A DNA stretch of 64,000 nt from Halobacillus fulvus (GCA_004078665.1 SCFO01000003.1:186001-250000), one strand, 5' to 3'; shown: positions 23,980 to 32,386, counted from the stretch's first letter. Made by a program: numbers and translations. Notes: generated by a model not told the origin, from the letters alone.

Positions 23980-24540
23980 ATGAAGCCGCTATCCAATTTT
24001 TTGTCATTTGTCTTATTTTTAGCGATCATCGGGACGGTCGTTTACTTACTTTTTCCTAGAATAGATGAAGCCCTACCGCCTTTTGAAGATGTTCCTGTGC
24101 CGAGTGAACTCCATCCTGTAGTGGAGGAAAGGCGGGACAGACTTGTGCAACTCGCTGAAGAAAAGGGCATCGACCTTGTCATTACAGAAGGTCATCGCTC
24201 TGAAGAACGTCAGGATGCATTGTATGAACAAGGACGATCCAACGATGGGCGGGTCGTCACCAATGCCCGTGCTGGAGAATCCTATCACAATTATGGACTG
24301 GCCATAGACTTTGCTTTGAGGACCGAAAACGGAGAAGTCGTGTGGGATATGAACCGGGATGGAAATGGCAACGGTGAATCCGACTGGATGGAAGTTGTAG
24401 CGATTGCTAAAGATTTGGGATTTGAATGGGGAGGGGATTGGAGCAATTTCAAGGACTATCCTCATTTGCAGATGGACTTCGGGTTATCGATCCGGGAATT
24501 GCAGTGGGGGAAGCGTCCTGAAGTAGCTGAACAGGAATGA
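23980..24540 (+). CDS. cwlK: M15 family peptidoglycan L-alanyl-D-glutamate endopeptidase (CwlK-like)
   Basis: A 186-residue cell-wall hydrolase. An N-terminal hydrophobic stretch (about 8-26) anchors or exports it. The zinc site of the M15 family is visible as GESYHNYGLAIDF (H and D ligands) and PHLQMDF (third ligand), after the family segment TEGHRSEERQDALYEQGR. CwlK cleaves the L-Ala to D-Glu bond of peptidoglycan stem peptides; a D-Ala-D-Ala carboxypeptidase (VanY) role is the alternative. An acidic DMNRDGNGNGESDW loop could bind calcium. ATG follows AAAGGAA. Monocistronic, with a strong terminator. Confidence 0.87.
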   Translation: MKPLSNFLSFVLFLAIIGTVVYLLFPRIDEALPPFEDVPVPSELHPVVEERRDRLVQLAEEKGIDLVITEGHRSEERQDALYEQGRSNDGRVVTNARAGESYHNYGLAIDFALRTENGEVVWDMNRDGNGNGESDWMEVVAIAKDLGFEWGGDWSNFKDYPHLQMDFGLSIRELQWGKRPEVAEQE

Positions 24541-24575
24541 AAAAAATCGTGCCTGAAAAAGGCACGATTTTTTCA
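24541..24575. terminator. Bidirectional terminator
   Basis: AAAAAATCGTGCC pairs with GGCACGATTTTTT between the convergent cwlK and panE genes. Confidence 0.92.
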
Positions 24576-25496
24576 TTAGCTCTGGTAAGCTTCGTATGGT
24601 TTGATCATGCCATAGATCGTTTCGGTGTAAGGCATTTGAAGGTCAAGTTCGCGTCCCAGTCGAAGAGCTCCTCCGTGAAGGTGCTCGACTTCAAGAGGCA
24701 GTCCTTTTCTCCGGTCCTGGTGCATCGAAGAGGTCATCTCATCCCCGAGACCTCGTAGCTGTTCCACCGCTTTTTCAGCATGGGTGTCGGTCAGCTCTAC
24801 TCCGTGAGCTACGGCCAGTGCTTTCATTTCTTGTACGATACGCTGTGCGATTCTGAATGTTTGCGGGAAGCTTCTCACTTCTCCGATCGGTTTGTTTACA
24901 GCGGTCGTGATGCCTGAGAAGGCGGAAATGAACATATATTTCTTCCACATATCTTGCCGAATATCCGGGCTGAGCCGGCCGTCCATATTGGCCTGGTTGC
25001 ATATAAGGGCAAGTTCCTCACAAATCGGCTGTTGAGATGGGTGGAGTGGACCAAAGACGACATCATGGAAGGGACTCGTATGGACGACATGCCCTTTTTC
25101 GTCAAGGGTGGCAATGATGAAGCACAAACCACCGAGCACCGCTTCGTCACCGAGCTCTTTTTGCAACGTCGAAACATGCTCAATTCCATTCAATACGGGT
25201 AACACTTTTGCCCCCTTCTGAACGAGCTGTTTCAACCAATCCAGTGTACCGCTCAAATGATACCCTTTGACAGCTAAAAAGACGAGATCAGGGTCGTGGA
25301 TTTGTTCCGGGCTCGTCGCAATGATCGGGTCTTCCACTATATAATCTCCGGCTTCGCTATGTACCTGCAGTCCGTATTTCTGAAGCTGTTCCGCGCGTCC
25401 TTCACGCACGAGATTGATCACTTCATGCCCAGCTTCTTGCCATCTTGCTCCGAAGTAAGCGCCTAATGCGCCGGCACCTAGTACAACAATCTTCAT
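24576..25496 (-). CDS. panE: 2-dehydropantoate 2-reductase (ketopantoate reductase family)
   Basis: A 306-residue NADPH-dependent reductase. It begins MKIVVLGAGALGAYFGARW, the dinucleotide fold of ketopantoate reductases; LAVKGYHL and PVLNGIEH follow, and KYMFISAFSGITTAVNKP carries the catalytic lysine region. It would convert ketopantoate to pantoate for coenzyme A synthesis, although paralogues acting on other 2-keto acids are common. Start 25496 has AAGGAGG nine bases before it, and the longer frame starts badly. It lies 13 bases downstream of the small DUF1428-like gene, so they may be cotranscribed. Confidence 0.88.
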   Translation of the reverse strand: MKIVVLGAGALGAYFGARWQEAGHEVINLVREGRAEQLQKYGLQVHSEAGDYIVEDPIIATSPEQIHDPDLVFLAVKGYHLSGTLDWLKQLVQKGAKVLPVLNGIEHVSTLQKELGDEAVLGGLCFIIATLDEKGHVVHTSPFHDVVFGPLHPSQQPICEELALICNQANMDGRLSPDIRQDMWKKYMFISAFSGITTAVNKPIGEVRSFPQTFRIAQRIVQEMKALAVAHGVELTDTHAEKAVEQLRGLGDEMTSSMHQDRRKGLPLEVEHLHGGALRLGRELDLQMPYTETIYGMIKPYEAYQS

Positions 25497-25509
25497 GATC
25501 TTGTCCTCC

Positions 25510-25896
25510 TTAACTACCCGCTTTTTCATCTGTCGGATGGATAGGCGCATCCGTTGTGAAAGTGGATGTGACCACTCTGTTCATCTCGACAATATCTTTG
25601 ATATGCACATTCAAGTATTGAAGGATGTCGTTATATCCAATGGTTTTCATCACTTCATGATAATGGTCTTCATTCCGGAAAACGGATTGACCTAAAATCA
25701 ATTCTTCGTCTTCCTCCAGTTCGATCAAATTGAGAATCCCCATCGAACCAGATCGTCCGGTCAGTTCATGGGGGTAGTACATATGGTGTTCAAGTGTTCC
25801 TTGACCTTTCAGAATTTCCCCTGACTGGCGGCTCATTTTAAGGAACGCATCAAGGTGTTTCTTTTTAACACGAAAAAGACAAAGGACGGTATACAT
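25510..25896 (-). CDS. DUF1428-like alpha/beta barrel hypothetical protein
   Basis: A 128-residue protein resembling small dimeric alpha/beta barrel proteins such as DUF1428. It starts MYTVLCLFRVKKKHLDAFLKM, then a helix and HMYYPHELTGRSGSMGI, and the pattern LGQSVFRNEDHYHEVMKTI echoes that family's YKSRAHRDEVNAK region. The last 25 residues are polar and likely flexible. Function unknown. ATG follows TTGGAGGG. It is probably the first gene of a unit with panE. Confidence 0.6.
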   Translation of the reverse strand: MYTVLCLFRVKKKHLDAFLKMSRQSGEILKGQGTLEHHMYYPHELTGRSGSMGILNLIELEEDEELILGQSVFRNEDHYHEVMKTIGYNDILQYLNVHIKDIVEMNRVVTSTFTTDAPIHPTDEKAGS

Positions 25897-25920
25897 AGAA
25901 AAGTCCCTCCAATGAAAAGG

Positions 25921-26223
25921 TTAGCCCTTATCGGCTTTGGTATCACGCCCTGCATCAATCAGCAGAACGATTGCCGTGACCGTGTGCATGATCCAGCCGA
26001 CAATTGGTATGGCTCCGATTGCACTCGTTATTAGACCAAGGACGCTGCCTACATAAGAACGGTTGTCTCGGATAGAGACAATCAGTGTGATTAAATGGGC
26101 GACAAACATGAAAAGTAACGCTTGCCAACCGCTGCTGAGTATGAATAGACCTCCGGCGATCGGGATAGCAAGAAACGCTTCGCCTCCACCCGTGATCCAT
26201 TTTAATAGTGTTGATAACTTCAT
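25921..26223 (-). CDS. Small membrane protein
   Basis: A 100-residue integral membrane protein with about three hydrophobic segments (roughly 16-31, 35-50 and 60-90) and a charged tail ending DTKADKG. Glycine-rich turns (GGGEAF, GSVLGLITSAIGAIPIVGW) lie between the helices. I do not recognise a named function; similar small proteins occur across Bacillaceae. The ATG follows AAAGGAGTG. It lies 24 bases from the DUF1428-like gene on the same strand, so the three genes down to panE may form one operon. Confidence 0.75.
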   Translation of the reverse strand: MKLSTLLKWITGGGEAFLAIPIAGGLFILSSGWQALLFMFVAHLITLIVSIRDNRSYVGSVLGLITSAIGAIPIVGWIMHTVTAIVLLIDAGRDTKADKG

Positions 26224-26428
26224 TTGCTCTCACTCCTTTAGAAGAGTATGAATCGAAACAACGGGAACGTGCCGCAGTTGTTCTTTCTCTTCTTTTCCCA
26301 TAAGAAGGCTATACTATTCCTTCTTCTCATTTCATTCGACACAATTCAGAAGAATCCTTTTATATTCTTGGAGTATTCTGTGGAAATATAAACGAAATAG
26401 ATGTTCCGATCGTCACTTTCGGGAGTTT

Positions 26429-26442
26429 AGGACATATGTCCT
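26429..26442 (+). promoter_or_regulatory. Perfect 14-base palindrome, candidate operator
   Basis: AGGACATATGTCCT is a perfect dyad about 60 bases before the DMT-Crp-DMT operon. It is not the classical Crp or Fnr box, but it is a plausible site for the Crp-family regulator encoded in that operon. Confidence 0.4.
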
Positions 26443-26458
26443 TTTCAGAAGGGATCGA

Positions 26459-26475
26459 TTCCTATTCAATAGGAA
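26459..26475 (+). promoter_or_regulatory. Perfect 8-1-8 inverted repeat, candidate operator
   Basis: TTCCTATT, one base, AATAGGAA. It lies 25 bases before the first DMT gene, where it would overlap the promoter or transcript start. Confidence 0.4.
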
Positions 26476-26500
26476 GAAGATCAACAGGGGAGGAAGCAGC

Positions 26501-26926
26501 ATGAAAGGGATATTGTTTTCAATTGCAGCCGGGTTGTGTATTACTCTACAGGGGATTTTTAATACGAATATGGCTCAGGAACTAGGAGGATGGCATACGA
26601 CCTCCCTTGTACACCTCGTCGGTTTTACTCTTTCGCTGACCGTTTTTTTATTTGTACGTGATGGAAGCAGACAGGGGTTGAAAGGTGTACGACCTTTATA
26701 TTTTATCGGAGGATCATTTGGTGTCATCGTTGTCTTCGCAGAATTGACCTCGATTCTCCTGCTAGGTCCTGCAGCTGCCATTTCGATTTTACTCGTTGCT
26801 CAACTATTAGGAGCGTTTACGATTGAATCACTTGGCTGGTTCGAACAGAAAAAAATAACGATCCATAAACATCAGGTTGTCGGAATTGCTATGATGGTAA
26901 TTGGAGTTATTTTGTTGAAATGGTAG
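26501..26926 (+). CDS. YdcZ-type DMT family transporter (DUF606), first of pair
   Basis: A 141-residue membrane protein with five hydrophobic segments, a half-size member of the drug/metabolite transporter group (YdcZ, DUF606). Features are the N-terminal GLCITLQGIFNTNMA, the central GGSFGVIVVFAELTSILLLGPAAAISILLVAQLLGA and a final GVILLKW. Half-size proteins of this kind usually act as dimers, and a second copy is encoded two genes on. The substrate is unknown. RBS GGGGAGG lies 9 bases before the ATG. It is the first gene of an operon with a Crp-family regulator gene in the middle. Confidence 0.88.
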   Translation: MKGILFSIAAGLCITLQGIFNTNMAQELGGWHTTSLVHLVGFTLSLTVFLFVRDGSRQGLKGVRPLYFIGGSFGVIVVFAELTSILLLGPAAAISILLVAQLLGAFTIESLGWFEQKKITIHKHQVVGIAMMVIGVILLKW

Positions 26927-26939
26927 CGAGGTGGCGGAG

Positions 26940-27638
26940 ATGAAAGTAGTCCAAGATTCGGAGCGTTTACAAAAATATGCGGACCAATATGGGTTAGAAA
27001 AAGTTTTTACGGAAGCATCTAAAAGGAAAATGAACCTCTGGAAATTTGAAAAAGGGGACATCCTTTGTTCAAGAGGGGAACAACTGGACCATATGTACTT
27101 TCTTGTGAGTGGCAAGGTGAAAATTTTCACGGTGTCTCCCGAAGGAAAAGCCTTGATCGTCCGTTTTAAAACACCGTTTGCCATTATTGGCGATGTCGAA
27201 TATGTGAAGGGGACAGAGTTGTTCCACACGGTCGAAGCTGTGAATGAAGGGTATATGATCAGCCTCTCTTTTCAGGACCTTCGCAATTATGAAGACAGTC
27301 ATGTCCCGTTCCTTCACTTTTTGCTGGATGTCGTGACACACAAGTTTTATACAGAGTCGCAGGCGACGACGCTTAATATGCTGTACCCTGTCGATGTTCG
27401 TCTGGCGAGTTATTTGCTTTCTCTTACAGATGATGGGAAGGAATCGTTATATCATAAGGAGATGCATACATCGACCTTACAGGAAATTGCCGAGGTGATC
27501 GGGACGAGCTATCGTCATTTGAACAGGATTTTGCTCTCCTTTCATGAACGGGGAATCATAAGGCGTGAAAAAGGGGCGATCGAAATTCTTAATCTTGAAT
27601 TGCTAAGAGAGAGGGCGAAAGGAAATATTTATGAATAG
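26940..27638 (+). CDS. Crp/Fnr family transcriptional regulator (YeiL-like)
   Basis: A 232-residue regulator. The N-terminal cyclic-nucleotide-like sensor barrel spans roughly 25-140 (GDILCSRGEQLDHMYFLVSGKVKI), and the C-terminal winged helix-turn-helix reads LQEIAEVIGTSYRHLNRILLSFHERGII at about 180-207. No cysteine cluster for an iron-sulfur centre is seen. It resembles YeiL, which is linked to nitrogen or stationary-phase control in E. coli. Start ATG 26940 is preferred to the GTG at 26931. It is encoded between two DMT transporter genes, 13 bases after one and 14 before the other, so it probably controls them. Confidence 0.88.
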   Translation: MKVVQDSERLQKYADQYGLEKVFTEASKRKMNLWKFEKGDILCSRGEQLDHMYFLVSGKVKIFTVSPEGKALIVRFKTPFAIIGDVEYVKGTELFHTVEAVNEGYMISLSFQDLRNYEDSHVPFLHFLLDVVTHKFYTESQATTLNMLYPVDVRLASYLLSLTDDGKESLYHKEMHTSTLQEIAEVIGTSYRHLNRILLSFHERGIIRREKGAIEILNLELLRERAKGNIYE

Positions 27639-27652
27639 AAGGAGGCTGTCAC

Positions 27653-28135
27653 ATGGTCGGGGCTTTACTATCGATTGTTTCAGGTTTACTGATCAGCACT
27701 CAAAATGTATTTAATGCACGCATCAGTGAAAAAACAGGGGCATGGCTAACGACTACAATTGTCCTAGGGATCGGACTTGTCTGCTCGCTGCCCGTGTTTT
27801 ATCTGCTTGATGATACCTCTTTGTTTTATTTTGGAGATTTAAATAAAATCTATTTGCTGAGCGGTGTTTTCGGGGTGGGGATTGTCTATTGCTTTATGAG
27901 AGGAATTGCGCTGCTTGGTCCGGCCTATTCCGTAGCGATTGTCATGGTCGCACAGCTCGGAGTGGCGTTTACGATCAATACGTTCGGATTTTTTGGATTC
28001 GAGCGGATGGAGTTCTCACCTTTTAAAGCGACGGGCTTGATGCTGCTGGTCGTAGGTGTGCTCATCTTCAAGTTGGGGGGTCGCTTGCCGGCGTTGAAGA
28101 AGGAACGAGTAGAGAAGCAAGAAATGATTTCATAG
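27653..28135 (+). CDS. YdcZ-type DMT family transporter (DUF606), second of pair
   Basis: A 160-residue membrane protein with about five hydrophobic segments, a diverged paralogue of the product of the gene at 26501. The same blocks recur: ISTQNVFNARIS near the N-terminus, SGVFGVGIVYCFMRGIALLGPAYSVAIVMVAQLGVAF in the middle and LLVVGVLIFKLGG near the end, followed by a basic tail. The two probably form a heterodimeric transporter. AAGGAGG lies 9 bases before the ATG. Last gene of the operon; a terminator follows at once. The substrate is unknown. Confidence 0.88.
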   Translation: MVGALLSIVSGLLISTQNVFNARISEKTGAWLTTTIVLGIGLVCSLPVFYLLDDTSLFYFGDLNKIYLLSGVFGVGIVYCFMRGIALLGPAYSVAIVMVAQLGVAFTINTFGFFGFERMEFSPFKATGLMLLVVGVLIFKLGGRLPALKKERVEKQEMIS

Positions 28136-28137
28136 AA

Positions 28138-28164
28138 AACCCCTCACATGAAAGTGAGGGGTTC
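28138..28164. terminator. Bidirectional terminator
   Basis: AACCCCTCAC (28138-28147) pairs with GTGAGGGGTT (28154-28163), between the DMT operon and the convergent mreBH. Confidence 0.9.
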
Positions 28165-28167
28165 TTG

Positions 28168-29175
28168 TTATTTAGCAGCTTTTTCAAGTTTTTGAATCAT
28201 TTTAATGGAACGACCTGTTCCGATGGCAACCGATTCTAACGGGCTTGGCGCCATGTGGACAGGAACCGAAATTTCATTGGACAGCCAATCCTGCATGCCG
28301 TTCAACAGCGATCCTCCACCAGTAAGAACGACACCATGATCGACGATGTCCCCACTTAATTCTGGCGGGCAATCTTCAAGAGTTGCGCGAATCGTTTCGA
28401 GTAGCTGCTCGAGAGATTCTTTTAACGCTGATTGAACTTCTGTTGATTTCAATTCAATCGTTTTCGGAAGGCCTGTCACCATATCGCGACCGCGTACTTC
28501 CATCGACACTTCTGGATGATCAATCAGCGCATAGCCGATTTCCATCTTAATTTGTTCAGCCGTACGCTCACCGATCAGCACATTGTATGCTTTACGGACG
28601 TACTGGATAATTTCTTCGTCCATGACGTCTCCACCCATACGGATCGACTTACAGGAAACAACGCCGCCGAATGAGATGATGGCGACTTCACTTGTTCCTC
28701 CACCGATATCGACAATGACGTTGGCGACTGGTTCATCGACAGGCAGATCCGCACCAATGGCTGCGGCGATCGGCTCTTCGATCAGGTGTACATTTTTCGC
28801 TCCATAGCTTTTCACTGCGTTATCGATCGCTCGACGCTCGACAGATGTAGAGCCGGATGGCGTACAGATGACGACTGTCGGTTTACGCATGGACATGCCG
28901 GACTTTTTGGAAACTTTCTTTAATAATTCTTTCAACATTTGAGCGGTCATATCATAGTCCGCGATGACACCGTCACGCAGAGGGCGGACCGGAATGATGT
29001 TACGTGGTGTTTTTCCAACCATTTCCTTCGCTTCTTTTCCTACCGCTACGACATTCTTAGTTTCTGTATTGTAAGCTACAACAGATGGCTCATTGAGCAA
29101 AATTCCTTTAGACTTAGAGTAAATTAAAATATTAGCCGTACCCAGATCTATACCGATTTCAGCATTTGATAACAT
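28168..29175 (-). CDS. mreBH: Rod shape-determining protein MreBH
   Basis: A 335-residue bacterial actin, the same length as B. subtilis MreBH. Actin-fold nucleotide motifs are present: [12 protein letters not shown] (phosphate 1), [17 protein letters not shown] region (phosphate 2) and [13 protein letters not shown] (adenosine). The [17 protein letters not shown] and [10 protein letters not shown] segments favour MreBH over MreB or Mbl. It polymerises under the membrane and guides lateral wall synthesis and the hydrolase LytE. Start 29175 has GGAGG before it; the longer frame lacks one. It stands alone, as mreBH does in Bacillus. An ACCCCC hexamer upstream is discussed separately. Confidence 0.93.
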   Translation of the reverse strand: MLSNAEIGIDLGTANILIYSKSKGILLNEPSVVAYNTETKNVVAVGKEAKEMVGKTPRNIIPVRPLRDGVIADYDMTAQMLKELLKKVSKKSGMSMRKPTVVICTPSGSTSVERRAIDNAVKSYGAKNVHLIEEPIAAAIGADLPVDEPVANVIVDIGGGTSEVAIISFGGVVSCKSIRMGGDVMDEEIIQYVRKAYNVLIGERTAEQIKMEIGYALIDHPEVSMEVRGRDMVTGLPKTIELKSTEVQSALKESLEQLLETIRATLEDCPPELSGDIVDHGVVLTGGGSLLNGMQDWLSNEISVPVHMAPSPLESVAIGTGRSIKMIQKLEKAAK

Positions 29176-29237
29176 TAGACGTACCTCCAAAGATGACAAA
29201 TTCTCTTATAATTCTTCTCTAATCATAGAAATTTTCT

Positions 29238-29243
29238 GGGGGT
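29238..29243 (-). promoter_or_regulatory. Candidate sigma-I type -35 element of mreBH
   Basis: Reads ACCCCC on the minus strand, 63 bases before mreBH. ACCCCC is the sigma-I -35 motif, and mreBH is a sigma-I gene in B. subtilis. No clear CGAA -10 was found at the usual spacing. Confidence 0.3.
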
Positions 29244-29334
29244 GCTACAATAGGTGAATCGATTCTTTTTTCAGTAGATAAGAAGAAGGATAGACATGTA
29301 TAATAAAGGTAATCGAACTAGGGGAGTTTTCCTT

Positions 29335-30081
29335 ATGACACGTTTTTTAAAACACCAAGAAATCATCGATAAGTGTGAACGGATCAATCAGGAGTATGAA
29401 ATCGATCCTGCTGTTTTTGATCAGATTATCGATGATTTGTTGAATAGTGAATTAGATACAGAAGAAGTGATTTTGCAGGGATTTCAGCTTCTTTTGAAGG
29501 AAGTGGACCATGAAATTGAACGAATGGAGACATTCAGCGGAATGCGTCCGAACTGCTTTATGGGCTGCTCGTTTTGCTGCTATTTTCCTATCATTTTGAG
29601 CAAAATGGAAGCGAGAATGATGTTCCATTCGATTGAACAATTCCCGGCAGAAAGAAAGTCGGCGATTTTTAATCACTGGGAGACCTATTACGAGTCTCAG
29701 AAGGAAAAGCTGCAAAAGGGATTGCAGATGGATCCGGAAGACCCGGAAACGAAGCTTCGCTATAAACAATTGAATCTTCCTTGTCCGATGCTGGACCCTG
29801 AGACTCAATTGTGTATGGCGTATGAAGTGCGGCCGATACCTTGCCGGACGTATTTGAATTATGGAGATCCACAGGTTTGTGCGGAGAATGATATGCCGGA
29901 TGAGCCGTTCAGCTATGAATTTCTTTATACGTTTTATTTCGGGGCCATCAACGAGCTCGTTCAAGTATTGTACGAAAACGGTGAGGATGTTTTCGTTGAT
30001 TATCCGAGCGATGCCTGGAGCTATGATTATTTGCCTGCCTGGATTCAAAAGTGGAGGGAAGGGGCATTACATGAAGTATAA
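29335..30081 (+). CDS. YkgJ family cysteine cluster protein
   Basis: A 248-residue protein with the cysteine pattern of the YkgJ/Fli(B)-like zinc or iron cluster family: NCFMGCSFCCYF at about residues 74-85, then CPMLD, LCMAYEVRPIPCRTY further on. The cysteines probably bind a metal ion or an iron-sulfur cluster. The family has no settled function. Start ATG 29335 follows AGGGGAG; the in-frame ATG at 29296 has no site. The next gene starts inside its last codons (11-base overlap), so the two are coupled. Confidence 0.85.
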   Translation: MTRFLKHQEIIDKCERINQEYEIDPAVFDQIIDDLLNSELDTEEVILQGFQLLLKEVDHEIERMETFSGMRPNCFMGCSFCCYFPIILSKMEARMMFHSIEQFPAERKSAIFNHWETYYESQKEKLQKGLQMDPEDPETKLRYKQLNLPCPMLDPETQLCMAYEVRPIPCRTYLNYGDPQVCAENDMPDEPFSYEFLYTFYFGAINELVQVLYENGEDVFVDYPSDAWSYDYLPAWIQKWREGALHEV

Positions 30082-30709
30082 ACTTTTATCATTAAATGTC
30101 GGAAGGCCCGAAGTTTATCAAACGGATAAAGGGGAACTTGAAAGTGCCTACAGGAAAAGACCTGTCAGCGAGACGACTCACTTGTCGTACCTCAACTTTG
30201 AAGGGGACGAACAGGCAGACAAAAAGAATCACGGAGGTCGTGACAAAGCGGTCTGTCTTTACCCTGCCCAGCATTACCGGCACTGGGAATCCCATTATCA
30301 AGTCCCTTTTTCCTTTCCGGCATTCGGTGAAAATATGACCGTAGAGGGAATTGATGAGCGCGATGTCCACATCGGCGACATTTTTCAATTGGGAGAAGCC
30401 CTGTTGCAAATTTCGGAGCCGAGAAAGCCATGCTATATCATTGCGAGAACTCATGGGATCGATGACTTTCCTGCCAGGGTGATGGAAAAAGGGTACACCG
30501 GCTTTTATTTAAGAGTATTGAAAGAAGGGGCAGTTACCCCGGGTGATCTGATGACATTAGTCGAGCAGCATCCCTGTAAGGTCACGGTCGGAGAAGTCAA
30601 TGATGTTCGGTATCATGACCGTGACAATCAGGAGCGGCTGAAACGAATTCTAGAAGTGGACGCTCTCGCAGATGGTTTAAAGGAGTCTTTTAACAAGCGT
30701 TTGAAATAG
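30071..30709 (+). CDS. MOSC domain protein (YiiM-like)
   Basis: A 212-residue MOSC domain protein of the YiiM type. The domain carries GRDKAVCLYPAQHY, FGENMTVEGIDERDVHIGD and the conserved cysteine in ISEPRKPCYIIA, expected to contact the molybdenum cofactor or a sulfur carrier. YiiM relatives act in detoxifying N-hydroxylated bases such as 6-hydroxyaminopurine. ATG 30071 follows GGAGGGAAGGGG and overlaps the upstream YkgJ gene; a much longer in-frame extension upstream is only a shadow. A nucleoside deaminase gene follows 14 bases on, which fits nucleobase chemistry. Confidence 0.88.
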   Translation: MKYKLLSLNVGRPEVYQTDKGELESAYRKRPVSETTHLSYLNFEGDEQADKKNHGGRDKAVCLYPAQHYRHWESHYQVPFSFPAFGENMTVEGIDERDVHIGDIFQLGEALLQISEPRKPCYIIARTHGIDDFPARVMEKGYTGFYLRVLKEGAVTPGDLMTLVEQHPCKVTVGEVNDVRYHDRDNQERLKRILEVDALADGLKESFNKRLK

Positions 30710-30723
30710 AATGGAGGAGTTCG

Positions 30724-31176
30724 ATGGATAAATGGTTGAAGCGAGCATTAGAATTGGCGGTTCAAAATGTGGAAGAAGGCGGTCATCCGTTTGGCGCTGT
30801 ACTCGTCAAAGAAGATCGTATCGTCGCAGAAGGCGTCAACGAGCTCCATTTGAAGCATGACGTTTCTGGACATGCAGAACTTGTCGCGATCCGTAAAGCT
30901 CAGGAAGAATGGGAAACGACGGATTTAAGTGATTGCGTGATGTATGCGAGTGGAGAGCCATGTCCGATGTGTATGACGGCGATTTACTTTTCGAATATCC
31001 CTAAAGTCATCTATGCCCAGTCTGTGGAAGAAGCGATGGACGTTGGATTATCGGCTGGAGGGAAGGTCTACAAGGAACTTACCATGCCAAAAGAAAAGCG
31101 TTCGATTGAGATGCTCAGACAGAAAGTGGAGTCTCCTGAACTGGATGCTATGAAGAAATTCGCTGAAAAAGAGTGA
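30724..31176 (+). CDS. Nucleoside/guanine deaminase (CDA fold)
   Basis: A 150-residue zinc deaminase of the cytidine deaminase fold. The zinc site is HAELVAIRK (with the catalytic glutamate) and SGEPCPMCMTAIYF (two cysteine ligands). The overall pattern, including YKELTMPKEKRSI near the end, resembles B. subtilis GuaD, which deaminates guanine to xanthine; other members act on ammeline or tRNA adenosine. ATG follows TGGAGGAG. It lies in a run of closely spaced plus-strand genes with MOSC before it and DUF1992 after it. Confidence 0.88.
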   Translation: MDKWLKRALELAVQNVEEGGHPFGAVLVKEDRIVAEGVNELHLKHDVSGHAELVAIRKAQEEWETTDLSDCVMYASGEPCPMCMTAIYFSNIPKVIYAQSVEEAMDVGLSAGGKVYKELTMPKEKRSIEMLRQKVESPELDAMKKFAEKE

Positions 31177-31188
31177 GGAGAGGATCCT

Positions 31189-31560
31189 ATGGACTTTGGT
31201 CATCTCGTTGAAGAGAAAATCAAAAAGTCGATGGAGCGAGGAGACTTTGATCACCTTCCTGGAAAAGGGAAGCCGCTCCCGAAAGACGAATTTTCCCATC
31301 TCCCAAGTGAATTACGTAATAGCTATCGGATTTTAAAAAATGCCAACATGCTTCCTGAAGAAATGCAGTTAAAAAAAGAAATCGTTGAAATGGAAGAGCT
31401 GCTTGGTCAAGTCGAGGATCCGGAAGTAAGTGTGTATTTCAAACAGAAGCTTACCGAAAAGCGGATCCGTTTTGATGTCATGATGGAAAAGCGTAAACTC
31501 AATCAGTCAGGAGCTTTCCGGCAATATCAACGCAACATTCATAAGCGCTTCGGTTTTTAA
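31189..31560 (+). CDS. DUF1992 (DnaJ-homologue C28 type) domain protein
   Basis: A 123-residue protein of the DUF1992 family, also called the DnaJ subfamily C member 28 conserved domain. It starts DFGHLVEEKIKKSMERGDFDHLPGKGKPL, the family hallmark, then SYRILKNANMLPEEMQLKKEI; the C-terminus is basic and helical. No J domain is present and the molecular role is unknown. RBS GAGGAGAGGA precedes the ATG. It is the last of four clustered genes and is followed by a terminator. Confidence 0.9.
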   Translation: MDFGHLVEEKIKKSMERGDFDHLPGKGKPLPKDEFSHLPSELRNSYRILKNANMLPEEMQLKKEIVEMEELLGQVEDPEVSVYFKQKLTEKRIRFDVMMEKRKLNQSGAFRQYQRNIHKRFGF

Positions 31561-31563
31561 CAG

Positions 31564-31592
31564 GACACAGTCATCGGGACTGTGTCTCTTTA
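31564..31592 (+). terminator. Rho-independent terminator
   Basis: GACACAGTC (31564-31572) pairs with GACTGTGTC (31578-31586), then TCTTT. Confidence 0.85.
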
Positions 31593-31659
31593 GTAGGACT
31601 ACGTGTAGCGGGGTTGCCAAATCATACAAGTAGATGTGAAAAATTCAGGAGGGATTCGG

Positions 31660-32331
31660 ATGTGCGGAAGGTACACACTGCTTGCGGAAGAAGCAGAAAT
31701 TATGAAGGAATTCGGTTTAGAACATCCATTAAAGAACTATGAACCTGGTTACAATATTGCCCCAGGTCAAAAAGTACTAGCCATCATTCACAGTGGAGAG
31801 GAAAAACGAGCGGGCATGATGAGCTGGGGTCTCGTCCCGTCCTGGGCCAAAGATCCGAAAATCGGATATAAAATGATCAATGCAAGAAGTGAAACGGCTC
31901 ATGAAAAACCGAGCTTTAAAACACCGATGGCGAAAAAGAGATGTTTGATTATCGCGGACAGTTTTTATGAGTGGAAAAAGATTGGGGACCGAAAGCAACC
32001 CGTCAGAATTTCTCCGGCTAACCGGAAGTTATTCGCCTTTGCTGGTCTGTGGGATAAATGGACGGATGGAGAAGTAGAAAGGTTCACATGCACGATTCTG
32101 ACGAAAGAAGCGAACGCGTTTATGTCTGATATCCATCATCGGATGCCGGTCATCCTTCCAAAGGACAAACAGGAAGAATGGATTCAACCTGTACGATGGA
32201 GTCCGGATCAGGCTCATCACTTTATCGATGAGGTGCAAATGGAAGAGTTAGAGGCTTACGAAGTAGGAACTTATGTGAATTCCGCCAAGAACTCAGGGCC
32301 TGAATGTATCAAACCGCTTGCAGGGGCTTAA
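31660..32331 (+). CDS. SRAP/HMCES family DNA-protein crosslink enzyme (YedK-like)
   Basis: A 223-residue SOS response-associated peptidase. The catalytic cysteine is residue 2 (MCGRYTLL), exposed after removal of methionine; further family residues lie in YNIAPGQ, MSWGLVPSWAKDP, MINARSETAHEKPSF, ADSFYEWKK and IHHRMPVIL with the catalytic histidine. These proteins bind covalently to abasic sites in single-stranded DNA and shield them. Start 31660 is decided both by CAGGAGGG and by the need for cysteine at position 2. Single gene with its own terminator. Confidence 0.95.
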   Translation: MCGRYTLLAEEAEIMKEFGLEHPLKNYEPGYNIAPGQKVLAIIHSGEEKRAGMMSWGLVPSWAKDPKIGYKMINARSETAHEKPSFKTPMAKKRCLIIADSFYEWKKIGDRKQPVRISPANRKLFAFAGLWDKWTDGEVERFTCTILTKEANAFMSDIHHRMPVILPKDKQEEWIQPVRWSPDQAHHFIDEVQMEELEAYEVGTYVNSAKNSGPECIKPLAGA

Positions 32332-32345
32332 GGGAACGTTGTATA

Positions 32346-32384
32346 AAAAAGCATCCCCTCCCAAAAGGAGCGGATGCTTTTTAT
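32346..32384. terminator. Bidirectional terminator
   Basis: AAAAAGCATCC (32346-32356) pairs with GGATGCTTTTT (32372-32382), between the SRAP gene and the convergent symporter gene. Confidence 0.9.
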
Positions 32385-32386
32385 CA

